Shown here: positions 8,805 through 16,901 of the stretch, piece after piece
Layout: every line of letters begins with the position of its first letter
How positions within the stretch are numbered: position 1 is the first letter of the stretch
NCBI RefSeq assembly: GCF_006782915.1
Contig: NZ_VCNP01000056.1
Location: 496,001-560,000, forward strand
Reading direction: 5' to 3'
From: Streptomyces calvus
GTDB taxonomy: Bacteria > Actinomycetota > Actinomycetes > Streptomycetales > Streptomycetaceae
Length of the DNA: 64,000 bases
Program-made: the position numbers and the translations under genes
The notes under the pieces: generated by a model
The model's database searches: none
The model's input: the letters and a program-made list of their open reading frames with translations, nothing else
Told to the model about the DNA's origin: nothing

Positions 8805-9404
8805 TCAGTCCTCGTGCACCGCCAGGGCCAGGAACCGGGCGTCCTCGTCGACGTACGACGTCATGCGCCACCCGGAACGGGCCAACAGCGCACGGAGGTT
8901 GGGCTCCGCGCGCAGATCGTCCGGCGTGATCGTGCGGCCCTGCCGTGCGGCCAGCGCCGCCCGGCCGACCGGATGGAACAACGCGAGCGAACCACCGGGC
9001 CGCACCACCCGCGCGATCTCCCGCAGGTTCTCCTCCGGATCGGGCAGGTGCGCGATCAGACCCGCCGCGAACACGGCGTCCAGACAGGCCGTGCGCAGCG
9101 GCAGCGCGGCGGCATCGGCCAGCAGCAGTGTCCCGTCGCGGTCCCGGCCGGCCCGTACCGCCGCGTGCAGCATGGCAGGCGTCAGATCCGCGCCGAGCAC
9201 CGTGCCCGAGGGCCCCACGGCCGCACGCAGCGGAGGCAGTGCCCGCGCGGTTCCGCATCCGGCGTCGAGCACCCGGTCACCCTCGCGCAGCCCGAGTGCG
9301 GCGACCGCCGCCGCGTAGGCCGGGCCGTCGTCGGGGAAGCGGCTGTCCCAGTCGGCGGCACGCGCGGCGAAGAACTCCTGGACGCGTGTGTGGTCATCGC
9401 TCAT
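8805..9404 (-). CDS. class I SAM-dependent methyltransferase
   Basis: A Rossmann-fold methyltransferase of about 199 residues. Motif I is VLDAGCGTA (about residues 45-53); an acidic motif II follows in VLGADLTPAM, then LLADAAALPL and the post-motif VVRPGGSLALFHP. This arrangement is that of the UbiE/Methyltransf_11 group. The substrate cannot be told. The start is ambiguous among ATGs at 9413 and 9404; 9404 is preferred because the conserved-looking N-terminus begins MSDDH. The gene is divergent from the roadblock gene, with about 210 bases between them that hold no further gene. Confidence 0.85.
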   Translation of the reverse strand: MSDDHTRVQEFFAARAADWDSRFPDDGPAYAAAVAALGLREGDRVLDAGCGTARALPPLRAAVGPSGTVLGADLTPAMLHAAVRAGRDRDGTLLLADAAALPLRTACLDAVFAAGLIAHLPDPEENLREIARVVRPGGSLALFHPVGRAALAARQGRTITPDDLRAEPNLRALLARSGWRMTSYVDEDARFLALAVHED

Positions 9405-9615
9405 GCTCCGCATGATCCCCCACCGGGGCGGGTGATGCCCTCGTGACGACGTCCGCACCGTTCCTCCTCGGACCTTCCTCGGTCATCTTTCGCCGCTTGG
9501 CCTCCGACCTCCTTGCCCGGCGCCCGGTCGTGGTGAAGGCTGGCGCGGGGGCCCTTCCGCCAGAAGGGCACGACACGGGGCACCACACGGGGAAGATCAG
9601 GGGGAGACACGTCAC

Positions 9616-10023
9616 ATGGGGCAGAACCAGGGACTCGACTGGCTGCTGGACGACCTGACACAACGCGTCGAACACGTACGGCACGCACTGGTCCTGTCCA
9701 ACGACGGTCTGGTGACGGGCGCGAGCACCGGCCTGCGCCGTGAGGACGCCGACCACCTCGCCGCCGTGTCGTCCGGACTGCACAGCCTCGCCAAGGGCTC
9801 GGGGCGGCACTTCGGGGCGGGCGGGGTGCGCCAGACGATGATCGAGTTCGACGACGCGGTGCTGTTCGTCACCGCGGCCGGCACCGGCAGCTGCCTGTGC
9901 GTGCTCAGCGGCGCGGAGGCCGACATCGGCCAGATCGCCTACGAGATGACGCTCCTGGTCAACCGGGTCGGTGAGCACCTGGACGTCGACGCCCGCAGAC
10001 CGAAACCCGGAACAGACGCCTGA
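9616..10023 (+). CDS. roadblock/LC7 domain protein
   Basis: A 135-residue single-domain protein with the roadblock/LC7 pattern: LDWLLDDL at the start, HALVLSNDGLVTGAS, then SLAKGSGRHFGAGG and a final helix. In Streptomyces such proteins (CvnB) are usually encoded in conservons between a sensor kinase gene and genes for a DUF742 protein and a small GTPase. None of these partners is present here, so this is a stand-alone copy. It probably modulates a small GTPase of the MglA/CvnD kind encoded elsewhere. A GGGGGAG ribosome binding site precedes the ATG. Confidence 0.85.
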   Translation: MGQNQGLDWLLDDLTQRVEHVRHALVLSNDGLVTGASTGLRREDADHLAAVSSGLHSLAKGSGRHFGAGGVRQTMIEFDDAVLFVTAAGTGSCLCVLSGAEADIGQIAYEMTLLVNRVGEHLDVDARRPKPGTDA

Positions 10024-10148
10024 CCTGCGTGTTCGTCCGGCCCTGCGCGGTTGTCCACAGGGTCGACGCGGAGTGTGACGGAGCGGCTACGGTTTTTTCC
10101 GGCAGGCGCACCCGGCGCCGGCCGTCCACACTCCACGGGGGAGCACCC

Positions 10149-11072
10149 ATGTCCGGACAGCACACCATGACGTACGACACCACCGTCACGGCCGACGGCG
10201 GGAGCGTCGCGGGGGAGCGGGACACCACGGTCCCGGCGGGCCGCGCGGCACGCGAACTGGGCCTGAAGCCGAGCGAGTTCGATCTCGCCGTGCAGTTGGG
10301 CCGCATCCGTACGTCTCCCGGCGACGGCGGACGCCGACGGGTTGCCCGGGCGGAGATCGAGCGGTTGCGTGCCGGGCCGGGATTTCCCGAGGCGCTGCGC
10401 CGGAGCGTCAAGGCCGTGGGCACCGCGGAAGGCGCTGCCCTCATGCAGGTGACCGGTGCCCGTTTCACCCGCCTGGCGAGGCTGGGGGTGCTGGTGCCGG
10501 TGACGTTCCACCTGAACCGCCACCGCGCCGTGGTCTGGCTCTATCCGGCCGAGGAACTGGAGCGGTTCGCGGCCGACGACCGGAACGCGCCGCTGCTGAC
10601 GGGACGCACACCCGAAGGACTCAGGAGCCAGCTCGACGCGGGCGTGGACCTGCGCCCCCGCAACTGGCGCGGCCGTCGGCTGGGCTTCCTGCTCCGCCTG
10701 GCCGACGACCCCTGGGCGCGCGCCGGCGCCGTCGCCTCACTGCTCGATCCGCTCCATGTGGCACAGGCCGTCAAGGACCCCTACGAGCGGTCCCACCTGA
10801 ACCGGTTCCGCCCGCCGTCACCCGGCCACGCGGACCCCGGATCGCCGGCCGCCCGCATCACCGAGGAGCTGATGACCGCACAGGACGCCGACGAGATCGC
10901 CTGGCTGCAGTCCGAGCTGACCCGGCTCACGGCCCGGGCACGGAACCACCGGCCCGCGCCCCGTCCCGCCCGCCACCGCCCCGGACCCGCGCACCGGACA
11001 CCCCGGGACACCGGACCGGCCCGTCCCGCATCCCGCGGCCTGCTCGGCAGATGGCGCCGCTGCACCCGGTGA
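10149..11072 (+). CDS. DUF6397-like protein with two helix-turn-helix-like segments
   Basis: A 307-residue protein starting at ATG 10149 behind GGGGGAG. Residues about 30-75 (ARELGLKPSEFDLAVQLGRI) and about 100-145 (LMQVTGARFTRLARLGVLVP) both look like MerR/excisionase-type winged-helix recognition units, each followed by a short strand and an Arg-rich turn. The last 70 residues are Arg/Pro rich and probably disordered. I recall such proteins as DUF6397 in Streptomyces; this is from memory, not a search. DNA binding is inferred from the fold pattern only. It lies 125 bases after the roadblock gene on the same strand, so co-transcription is possible. Confidence 0.7.
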   Translation: MSGQHTMTYDTTVTADGGSVAGERDTTVPAGRAARELGLKPSEFDLAVQLGRIRTSPGDGGRRRVARAEIERLRAGPGFPEALRRSVKAVGTAEGAALMQVTGARFTRLARLGVLVPVTFHLNRHRAVVWLYPAEELERFAADDRNAPLLTGRTPEGLRSQLDAGVDLRPRNWRGRRLGFLLRLADDPWARAGAVASLLDPLHVAQAVKDPYERSHLNRFRPPSPGHADPGSPAARITEELMTAQDADEIAWLQSELTRLTARARNHRPAPRPARHRPGPAHRTPRDTGPARPASRGLLGRWRRCTR

Positions 11073-11217
11073 CCCGCTGCACACAGTGACCCCGCGGCGC
11101 CCGGTGCCCACGGACCACAGCCACCCACGAGGCACGTCGGCTCCACAGGCTTGGACTTCCGGTGGTCCACCGCACCCGGTGATCGACCGATCCGGGTGAC
11201 CCGAGGTGCCCGGTGAC

Positions 11218-12084
11218 CTACAGCGCCCGGAACAACCCCTCCTGGACGACGGACACCAGCATCCGGCCCTCCCGGTCGTAGATCCGCCCGCGCGCCAGAC
11301 CCCGGCCACCCGTCGCGATCGGCGACTCCTGGTCGTACAGGAACCACTCGTCCGCCCGGAACGGACGGTGGAACCACATGGCGTGGTCCAGCGACGCCAT
11401 GTCGAAACCACGCGGCCCCCACAGCGGCTCCACCGGGATCCGCACGGCGTCCAGGAGGGTCATGTCACTGGCGTAGGTCAGGGCGCAGGTGTGGACGAGC
11501 GGATCGTCACCCAGCGGGCCGACGGCGCGCATCCACACCGCGCTGCGCGGCTCGGCGCCCTTCACCTCGTCCGGGTTCCAGCGCAGCCGGTCGACGTAGC
11601 GGATGTCGAAGGGCTGGCGTCGCGCCATCCGCTCCAACTGTTCCGGCAGCGCGCCCAGATGCTCGCGAATCTCGTCCGCGACCGTGGGCAGCGACTCCGG
11701 GTCCGGCACCTCGCGGGCCGGCGGCAGCTGATGCTCGAAACTCCCCTGTTCAGGCTTGTGGAAGGAGGCGGTGAGATTGAAGATCGTGCGGCCCTGCTGC
11801 ACCGCGGTGACCCGGCGGGTCGTGAACGACCGGCCGTCCCGCACTCGTTCCACCTGGTACACGATCGGCACCCCGGGCCTGCCCGGGCGCAGGAAGTACG
11901 CGTGCAGCGAGTGCACGGGACGGTCGCCCTCGGTGGTGCGGCCGGCGGCGACCAGGGCCTGGCCGGCCACCTGGCCGCCGAAGACCCGCTGGAGGGACTC
12001 CTGCGGGCTGCGGCCACGGAAGATGTTGACCTCGATCTGCTCCAGGTCGAGCAGATCGACGAGGCGCTCGGCCGGATTCGTCAT
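11218..12084 (-). CDS. tesB: acyl-CoA thioesterase II
   Basis: A 288-residue TesB-type double-hotdog thioesterase that hydrolyses medium- to long-chain acyl-CoA to free acid and CoA. The family pattern is clear: FRGRSPQESLQRVFGGQVAGQAL near the N-terminus, HSLHAYFLRPG, RDGRSFTTRRV, and in the second half the LDHAMWFHRPF and SPIATGGRGLARG segments. The Asp of LDHAMWFH and the Ser/Thr-Gln region supply the active site. ATG 12084 is preceded by GGAG. The gene starts 19 bases after the stop of the upstream helicase gene on the same strand and is likely co-transcribed with it. Confidence 0.92.
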   Translation of the reverse strand: MTNPAERLVDLLDLEQIEVNIFRGRSPQESLQRVFGGQVAGQALVAAGRTTEGDRPVHSLHAYFLRPGRPGVPIVYQVERVRDGRSFTTRRVTAVQQGRTIFNLTASFHKPEQGSFEHQLPPAREVPDPESLPTVADEIREHLGALPEQLERMARRQPFDIRYVDRLRWNPDEVKGAEPRSAVWMRAVGPLGDDPLVHTCALTYASDMTLLDAVRIPVEPLWGPRGFDMASLDHAMWFHRPFRADEWFLYDQESPIATGGRGLARGRIYDREGRMLVSVVQEGLFRAL

Positions 12085-12103
12085 GGGTGGGATTCTCCTG
12101 TGC

Positions 12104-14617
12104 TCACAACTGGCCGACATCGGTGACGCGGACGACCGCACGGCCCTCCGCGTCGGAGGCGGTCAGGTCGACCTCGGCACTGATGCCCCAGTCGTGGTCG
12201 CCGTTCGGGTCGTCGAAGATCTGCCGCACCCGCCACAGACCGTTCTCCGGCTGCTCCTCGATCAGCAGCAGCTTCGGTCCGCGGGCGTCGGGACCGGTGC
12301 CGAGCTCCTCGTACTCGTCCCAGTACCTGTCCATCGCCTCGCCCCAGGCGTCGGCGTCCCAGCCCGACTCGGCGTCCAGTTCGCCCAGTTCCTCCACCTG
12401 GTCGAGGGCGGCGAGCTCGACCCGGCGGAACATGGCGTTGCGGACCAGCACGCGGAAGGCACGGGCGTTGGCGGTGACCGGTTTGACCTGGTCGGCCTTC
12501 TCCTGAGCCTCCTCGGCGGTCATCTCCTCCGGGTTGGCGAGCTGCTCCCACTCGTCGAGCAGGCTGGAGTCGACCTGGCGCACCATCTCGCCCAGCCAGG
12601 CGATCAGGTCCTCCAGGTCCTCCGACTTGAGGTCGTCCGGGACGGTGTGCTCCAGCGCCTTGTAGGCGGAGGCGAGGTACCGCAGCACGATGCCCTCGGT
12701 GCGGGCCAGTTCGTAGTGGGACACCAACTCCGTGAAGGACATCGCCCGCTCGTACATGTCCCGGACCACGGACTTCGGCGACAGCGGATGGTCGCCGACC
12801 CACGGGTGGCTCTTGCGGTAGGTGTTGTACGCGTGGAAGAGCAGCTCCTCCAGCGGCTTCGGGTAGGTGATGTCCTGGAGGCGCTCCATGCGCTCCTCGT
12901 ACTCCACCCCGTCGGCCTTCATCGCCGCGACCGCCTCGCCCCGCGCCTTGTTCTGCTGCGCGGCGAGGATCTGACGCGGATCGTCCAGAGTGGACTCCAC
13001 CACCGACACCATGTCCAGCGCGTACGACGGCGACTCGGGATCCAGCAGCTCGAACGCGGCCAGCGCGAACGTGGACAGCGGCTGGTTCAGCGCGAAGTCC
13101 TGCTGGAGGTCCACGGTGAGGCGGACGATGCGGCCCTCGGCGTCCGGCCGGTCCAGCTTCTCGACGATGCCGCCGTCCAGCAGCGAACGGTGGATGGCGA
13201 TCGCCCGCCTGATGTGCCGCAACTGCTGCTTGCGCGGCTCGTGGTTGTCCTCCAGCAGCCGCCGCATCGCCTCGAAGGCGTTGCCCGGCCGGGCGATCAC
13301 CGACAGCAGCATCGTGTGGGTGACCCGGAAGCGCGAGGTCAACGGCTCCGGCTCGGAGGCGATCAGCTTCTCGAAGGTCTGCTCGGTCCAGCCGACGAAA
13401 CCCTCCGGCGCCTTCTTCCGCACGACCTTGCGGCGCTTCTTCGGGTCGTCACCGGCCTTCGCCAGGGCCTTCTCGTTCTCGATGACGTGCTCGGGGGCCT
13501 GGGCCACCACGAAACCCTCGGTGTCGAAGCCGGCGCGTCCGGCGCGGCCCGCGATCTGGTGGAACTCACGCGCCCGCAGCGTGCGCACACGGCTGCCGTC
13601 GTACTTGGTCAGCGCCGTGAACAGCACCGTGCGGATCGGCACGTTGACCCCCACGCCGAGGGTGTCCGTGCCGCAGATGACCTTCAGCAGACCCGCCTGC
13701 GCGAGCTTCTCCACCAGCCGCCGGTACTTGGGCAGCATGCCGGCGTGGTGGACGCCGATGCCGTGCCGGACGTAGCGGGAGAGGTTGCGGCCGAACTTGG
13801 TGGTGAAGCGGAAGTTGCCGATCAGGTCGGCGATCTGCTCCTTCTCCTCCTTCGAGCACATGTTGATGCTCATCAGCGCCTGCGCCCGCTCCACGGCCTG
13901 CGCCTGCGTGAAGTGCACGATGTAGACGGGCGCCTGCCGGGCCTGCAGCAGGTCGGTCAGCGTCTCCGTGAGCGGCGTGTAGCGGTACTCGTAGGACAGC
14001 GGCACCGGGCGGGTCGCCGAGCGGACCACCGCCGTTGGGCGGCCGGTGCGGCGGGTGAGGTCCTTCTCGAAGAAGGAGACGTCGCCGAGCGTCGCCGACA
14101 TCAGCACGAACTGCGCCTGCGGCAGCTCCAGGATCGGGATCTGCCAGGCCCAGCCGCGGTCGCCCTCGGCGTAGAAGTGGAACTCGTCCATCACGACCTG
14201 CCCCACGTCGGCGTTCCTGCCGTCGCGCAGCGCGATCGACGCCAGGACCTCCGCGGTGCAGCAGATGACCGGGGCGTCCGCGTTGACGGACGCATCACCG
14301 GTGAGCATGCCCACGTTCTCCGTGCCGAAGATCTTGCACAGTTCGAAGAACTTCTCCGACACCAGAGCCTTGATCGGCGCCGTGTAGAAGGTGACCTCGT
14401 CGCGCGCCAGGGCGGCGAAGTGCGCGCCCGCCGCGATCATGCTCTTGCCGGAGCCCGTGGGCGTCGACACGATCACGTTCGCTCCGGAAACCACCTCGAT
14501 CAGCGCCTCCTCCTGATGCGGATAGAGGGTGAGACCGCGTTCCTGGGCCCACGACTCGAAGGCTTCGTACAGGGCGTCGGGGTCGGCGGTCGGCGGCAGC
14601 TGATCGATGAGGGTCAC
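12104..14617 (-). CDS. Ski2-like DEAD/DEAH-box RNA helicase (DUF3516 C-terminus)
   Basis: An 837-residue superfamily 2 helicase. Visible motifs are the Q-motif-like YPHQEEAL (32-39), Walker A TPTGSGKS (52-59), a DEFH box in VVMDEFHF (144-147), SATLGD (motif III), and HQIAGRAGRAGFD (motif VI). The C-terminal about 350 residues form the helical region annotated DUF3516 in actinobacterial homologues. Ski2/Mtr4-type helicases unwind RNA for decay or processing; the bacterial relatives are less characterised. It starts at GTG 14617 directly after a G-rich stretch. It is divergent from the membrane hydrolase gene, with about 145 bases between them. Confidence 0.9.
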   Translation of the reverse strand: MTLIDQLPPTADPDALYEAFESWAQERGLTLYPHQEEALIEVVSGANVIVSTPTGSGKSMIAAGAHFAALARDEVTFYTAPIKALVSEKFFELCKIFGTENVGMLTGDASVNADAPVICCTAEVLASIALRDGRNADVGQVVMDEFHFYAEGDRGWAWQIPILELPQAQFVLMSATLGDVSFFEKDLTRRTGRPTAVVRSATRPVPLSYEYRYTPLTETLTDLLQARQAPVYIVHFTQAQAVERAQALMSINMCSKEEKEQIADLIGNFRFTTKFGRNLSRYVRHGIGVHHAGMLPKYRRLVEKLAQAGLLKVICGTDTLGVGVNVPIRTVLFTALTKYDGSRVRTLRAREFHQIAGRAGRAGFDTEGFVVAQAPEHVIENEKALAKAGDDPKKRRKVVRKKAPEGFVGWTEQTFEKLIASEPEPLTSRFRVTHTMLLSVIARPGNAFEAMRRLLEDNHEPRKQQLRHIRRAIAIHRSLLDGGIVEKLDRPDAEGRIVRLTVDLQQDFALNQPLSTFALAAFELLDPESPSYALDMVSVVESTLDDPRQILAAQQNKARGEAVAAMKADGVEYEERMERLQDITYPKPLEELLFHAYNTYRKSHPWVGDHPLSPKSVVRDMYERAMSFTELVSHYELARTEGIVLRYLASAYKALEHTVPDDLKSEDLEDLIAWLGEMVRQVDSSLLDEWEQLANPEEMTAEEAQEKADQVKPVTANARAFRVLVRNAMFRRVELAALDQVEELGELDAESGWDADAWGEAMDRYWDEYEELGTGPDARGPKLLLIEEQPENGLWRVRQIFDDPNGDHDWGISAEVDLTASDAEGRAVVRVTDVGQL

Positions 14618-14762
14618 GCCCCCATCTTGCCTGCATGCCGACCCGATGCGGGAATCGGCTACGGCCGTGAAGATCGCGAACGCTACGCTGTGTCGCCGGC
14701 GGGGCGTCAACGCGCACGGTCAACTGGACAGCGGCGAACGAGGAATGGGGCGGGCAACGGCG

Positions 14763-15557
14763 ATGATGGGACCAGCACACTCACTGTCGGGCGCCGCGGC
14801 CTGGCTCGGAGTCGGAGCGGCGACGGCCGCGGCCGGACACCCGATGCCCTGGCCGGTCCTCCTGGCCGGAGCCCTGATCTGCGCCGGCGCCGCCCTGGCC
14901 CCGGACCTGGACCACAAGGCCGCCACCATCTCGCGGGCCTTCGGCCCCCTGTCGCGCTGGCTGTGCGAGATCGTCGACAAGCTCTCCTACGCCGTCTACA
15001 AGGCCACCAGGAAGCAGGGCGACCCGCGCCGCTCCGGCGGGCACCGCACACTGACGCACACCTGGCTGTGGGCGGTCCTGATCGGAGCCGGCTCCGCGGC
15101 CCTGGCGGTCACCGGCGGACGCTGGGCGGTCCTGGCGCTCCTGTTCGTGCACATGGTGCTGGCCATCGAGGGCCTGCTGTGGCGGGCGACCCGCGGCTCC
15201 AGCAGCGACGTCCTGGTGTGGCTGCTGGCGGCGACCAGCGCGTGGATCCTCGCGGGCGTGCTGGACCAGCCGGGCAACGGCTCCGACTGGCTGTTCACCG
15301 AGCCGGGACAGGAGTACCTGTGGCTCGGGCTGCCGATCGTGCTGGGCGCCCTGGTGCACGACATCGGGGACGCGCTGACCGTGTCGGGCTGTCCGATCCT
15401 GTGGCCGATACCGGTGGGCCGCAAGCGCTGGTACCCGGTCGGCCCGCCGAAGGCCATGCGGTTCCGGGCCGGCAGCTGGGTGGAACTGAAGGTGCTGATG
15501 CCCGTGTTCATGCTGCTGGGCGGGGTGGGCGGCGCGGCGGCGCTCAACGTGATCTGA
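14763..15557 (+). CDS. YdjM-like membrane-bound metal-dependent hydrolase
   Basis: A 264-residue integral membrane protein with about five hydrophobic segments. It carries the acidic/histidine pattern of the YdjM/DUF457 family: an early PAHSLSGAAAW, APDLDHKAATIS (Asp-Leu-Asp-His), then SGGHRTLTHTW and a late HDIGDALT. These residues are the presumed metal ligands. The E. coli homologue is LexA-regulated and of unknown substrate. ATG 14763 (MMGPAHS) is chosen as the conserved start; an ATG at 14745 is in frame but has the purine-rich stretch too close. It converges on the L31 gene with 20 bases between the stops. Confidence 0.8.
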   Translation: MMGPAHSLSGAAAWLGVGAATAAAGHPMPWPVLLAGALICAGAALAPDLDHKAATISRAFGPLSRWLCEIVDKLSYAVYKATRKQGDPRRSGGHRTLTHTWLWAVLIGAGSAALAVTGGRWAVLALLFVHMVLAIEGLLWRATRGSSSDVLVWLLAATSAWILAGVLDQPGNGSDWLFTEPGQEYLWLGLPIVLGALVHDIGDALTVSGCPILWPIPVGRKRWYPVGPPKAMRFRAGSWVELKVLMPVFMLLGGVGGAAALNVI

Positions 15558-15577
15558 GGGACGCGTGGCCCCACGGC

Positions 15578-15832
15578 TCAGCCGGAACCCTCACCGCCGT
15601 ACCGGCGCTCGAAGCGCGCCACGCGGCCCTCGGTGTCCACGGTGCGGGCCTTGCCCGTGTAGAACGGGTGGCTCTCCGAGGAGATCTCCACGTCCACCAC
15701 CGGGTAGGACTCGCCGTCGTCCCACTCGATGGTCTGGTCGCTGGTCGCGGTGGACCGGGTGAGGAAGGCGTAGCCGGCGGCCCGGTCTCGGAAGACGACG
15801 GGGTGGTAGTCGGGGTGCTTGTCCTGCTGCAT
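15578..15832 (-). CDS. rpmE2: 50S ribosomal protein L31 type B (zinc-independent)
   Basis: An 84-residue type B L31. The start MQQDKHPDYHPVVFRD, the ASGYAFLTRST-like segment and SSESHPFYTGK are diagnostic. There are no cysteines, so the zinc site of type A L31 is absent. In Streptomyces the cysteine-free paralogue is known to replace L31A under zinc starvation, normally under Zur control. I see no AT-rich Zur-box palindrome in the 50 bases before the ATG, and the next gene upstream ends only 51 bases away, so it may be read from the DUF5709 promoter. Confidence 0.95.
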   Translation of the reverse strand: MQQDKHPDYHPVVFRDRAAGYAFLTRSTATSDQTIEWDDGESYPVVDVEISSESHPFYTGKARTVDTEGRVARFERRYGGEGSG

Positions 15833-15883
15833 GAATGCTCCTCGGGCGGCTCGGGCGGGCCCCGCGGCGGGGGAGCGGCGGGT

Positions 15884-16354
15884 TCAGCCGGGCAGGGTGT
15901 CCTCGTCGACGACGTGCATGGCGGCCTCCTCGGCGGAGGCGGCCCCGCCGTCGATGCCGACGTCCATGGCGACCAGCGCCTCCTCCTCGTCCTCGTGCGC
16001 CCCTTCGTCCGGGGCCACGAGCCGGCCGGAGCGTGCCGCGCCGACCTCGTTGTCCAGGAGTTCCCCGTCCGTGCCGGAGGAATCGCCGAGACCGTCGCCG
16101 TCGGAGGCGGGGGGATCCGGCAGCTCCTCGGCGAGCCGCTGGTCCAGGCTCTCGCCCTCGTGGCGCTCGGCCGCCGTCACGCCGTAGTGCTCCACGGCCC
16201 AGGGCCGTTCCGGAGGGGACCAGCCCCGGTCGAGGGGGTCGGCGACGCCGTCGTTCTCCAGGGTGTCCTCGGCGTCGAGCAGTCCGGCGTCGTCCTGGAT
16301 CTCGGACGCGTCGGGCTGGTAGACGTCGTCTCCCCAACCGTCGGCGCTGTTCAC
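15884..16354 (-). CDS. DUF5709 domain protein
   Basis: A 156-residue very acidic protein of the actinobacterial DUF5709 family, recognised by DDVYQPDASEIQDDAG, DPLDRGWSPPERPW and GVTAAERHEGESLDQRL. It has no cysteine-rich, membrane or signal segments. The C-terminal third is a Glu/Ala/Asp-rich tail. The function of the family is unknown. GTG 16354 is supported by GGAGGT six bases upstream. It lies just upstream of the L31B gene on the same strand (51-base gap), which suggests a shared transcript. Confidence 0.85.
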   Translation of the reverse strand: MNSADGWGDDVYQPDASEIQDDAGLLDAEDTLENDGVADPLDRGWSPPERPWAVEHYGVTAAERHEGESLDQRLAEELPDPPASDGDGLGDSSGTDGELLDNEVGAARSGRLVAPDEGAHEDEEEALVAMDVGIDGGAASAEEAAMHVVDEDTLPG

Positions 16355-16901
16355 GGGTACCTCCAGAGGGTGGGGCCGGGCCCGTTCCCGCCGTGGAGCG
16401 TGCCGGGCCGTCCGCACGGGGTACCGGCGCCACCCGTGTCCGGTCCGCCGGGCTCCGGTCCGCCGGGCTCCCGAGTGCTCCCCGAGCCGGTTCCTGACTC
16501 CAGCCTTCACCCGAGCTCCCCGCAGCGCAACGCCACGGCCCCGGCGGGCAGCACGGCACGGGCCCGCCCCACAGCCGGCCGGCCGCCGTCCCCGGCCCTC
16601 CGCCCCGAGGGAAACCGGGCACCGCTCGCCGGGCCGGGGCACCCGCACCGCGCCAAAACCCCCGAGTTCCGCGCCGGTCGCCCGCGACGCCGCGGCCCCG
16701 GCCCCCGGCCTGCGACCCCACGCACGGGGACCCGCGCCCTGCGGCGTTACGGTCCCCGCGCTCCACCAGGACCCGAGCCCGCGGCCCCCGCTCTGCCCCT
16801 GTGCCTGCGCCCTGCACGGTGCTACGGCCCTGCGCCCTGCATGGCGCGCCTCGGCCCCGCACGCTGCGGGAACCCGCGTCACGCGGCTCCGGGCCCGCTC
16901 G
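16355..16901. other. 547-bp GC-rich intergenic region without a recognisable gene
   Basis: Between the end of the ABC-exporter operon (16902) and the start of DUF5709 (16354), both on the minus strand. Open frames exist here only because of extreme GC content; their translations are Arg/Pro/Gly rich and lack a ribosome binding site. The region contains short direct repeats of CTGCGCCCTGCA around 16808-16842. It must hold the DUF5709 promoter and perhaps the exporter terminator, but I cannot point to either. Confidence 0.6.

Noticed and set aside
15884..16882. DUF5709 gene extended upstream to 16882
   Set aside because: The extension is Arg/Gly/Ala-rich without conservation-like features, whereas GTG 16354 has a strong GGAGGT and gives the family's normal length.
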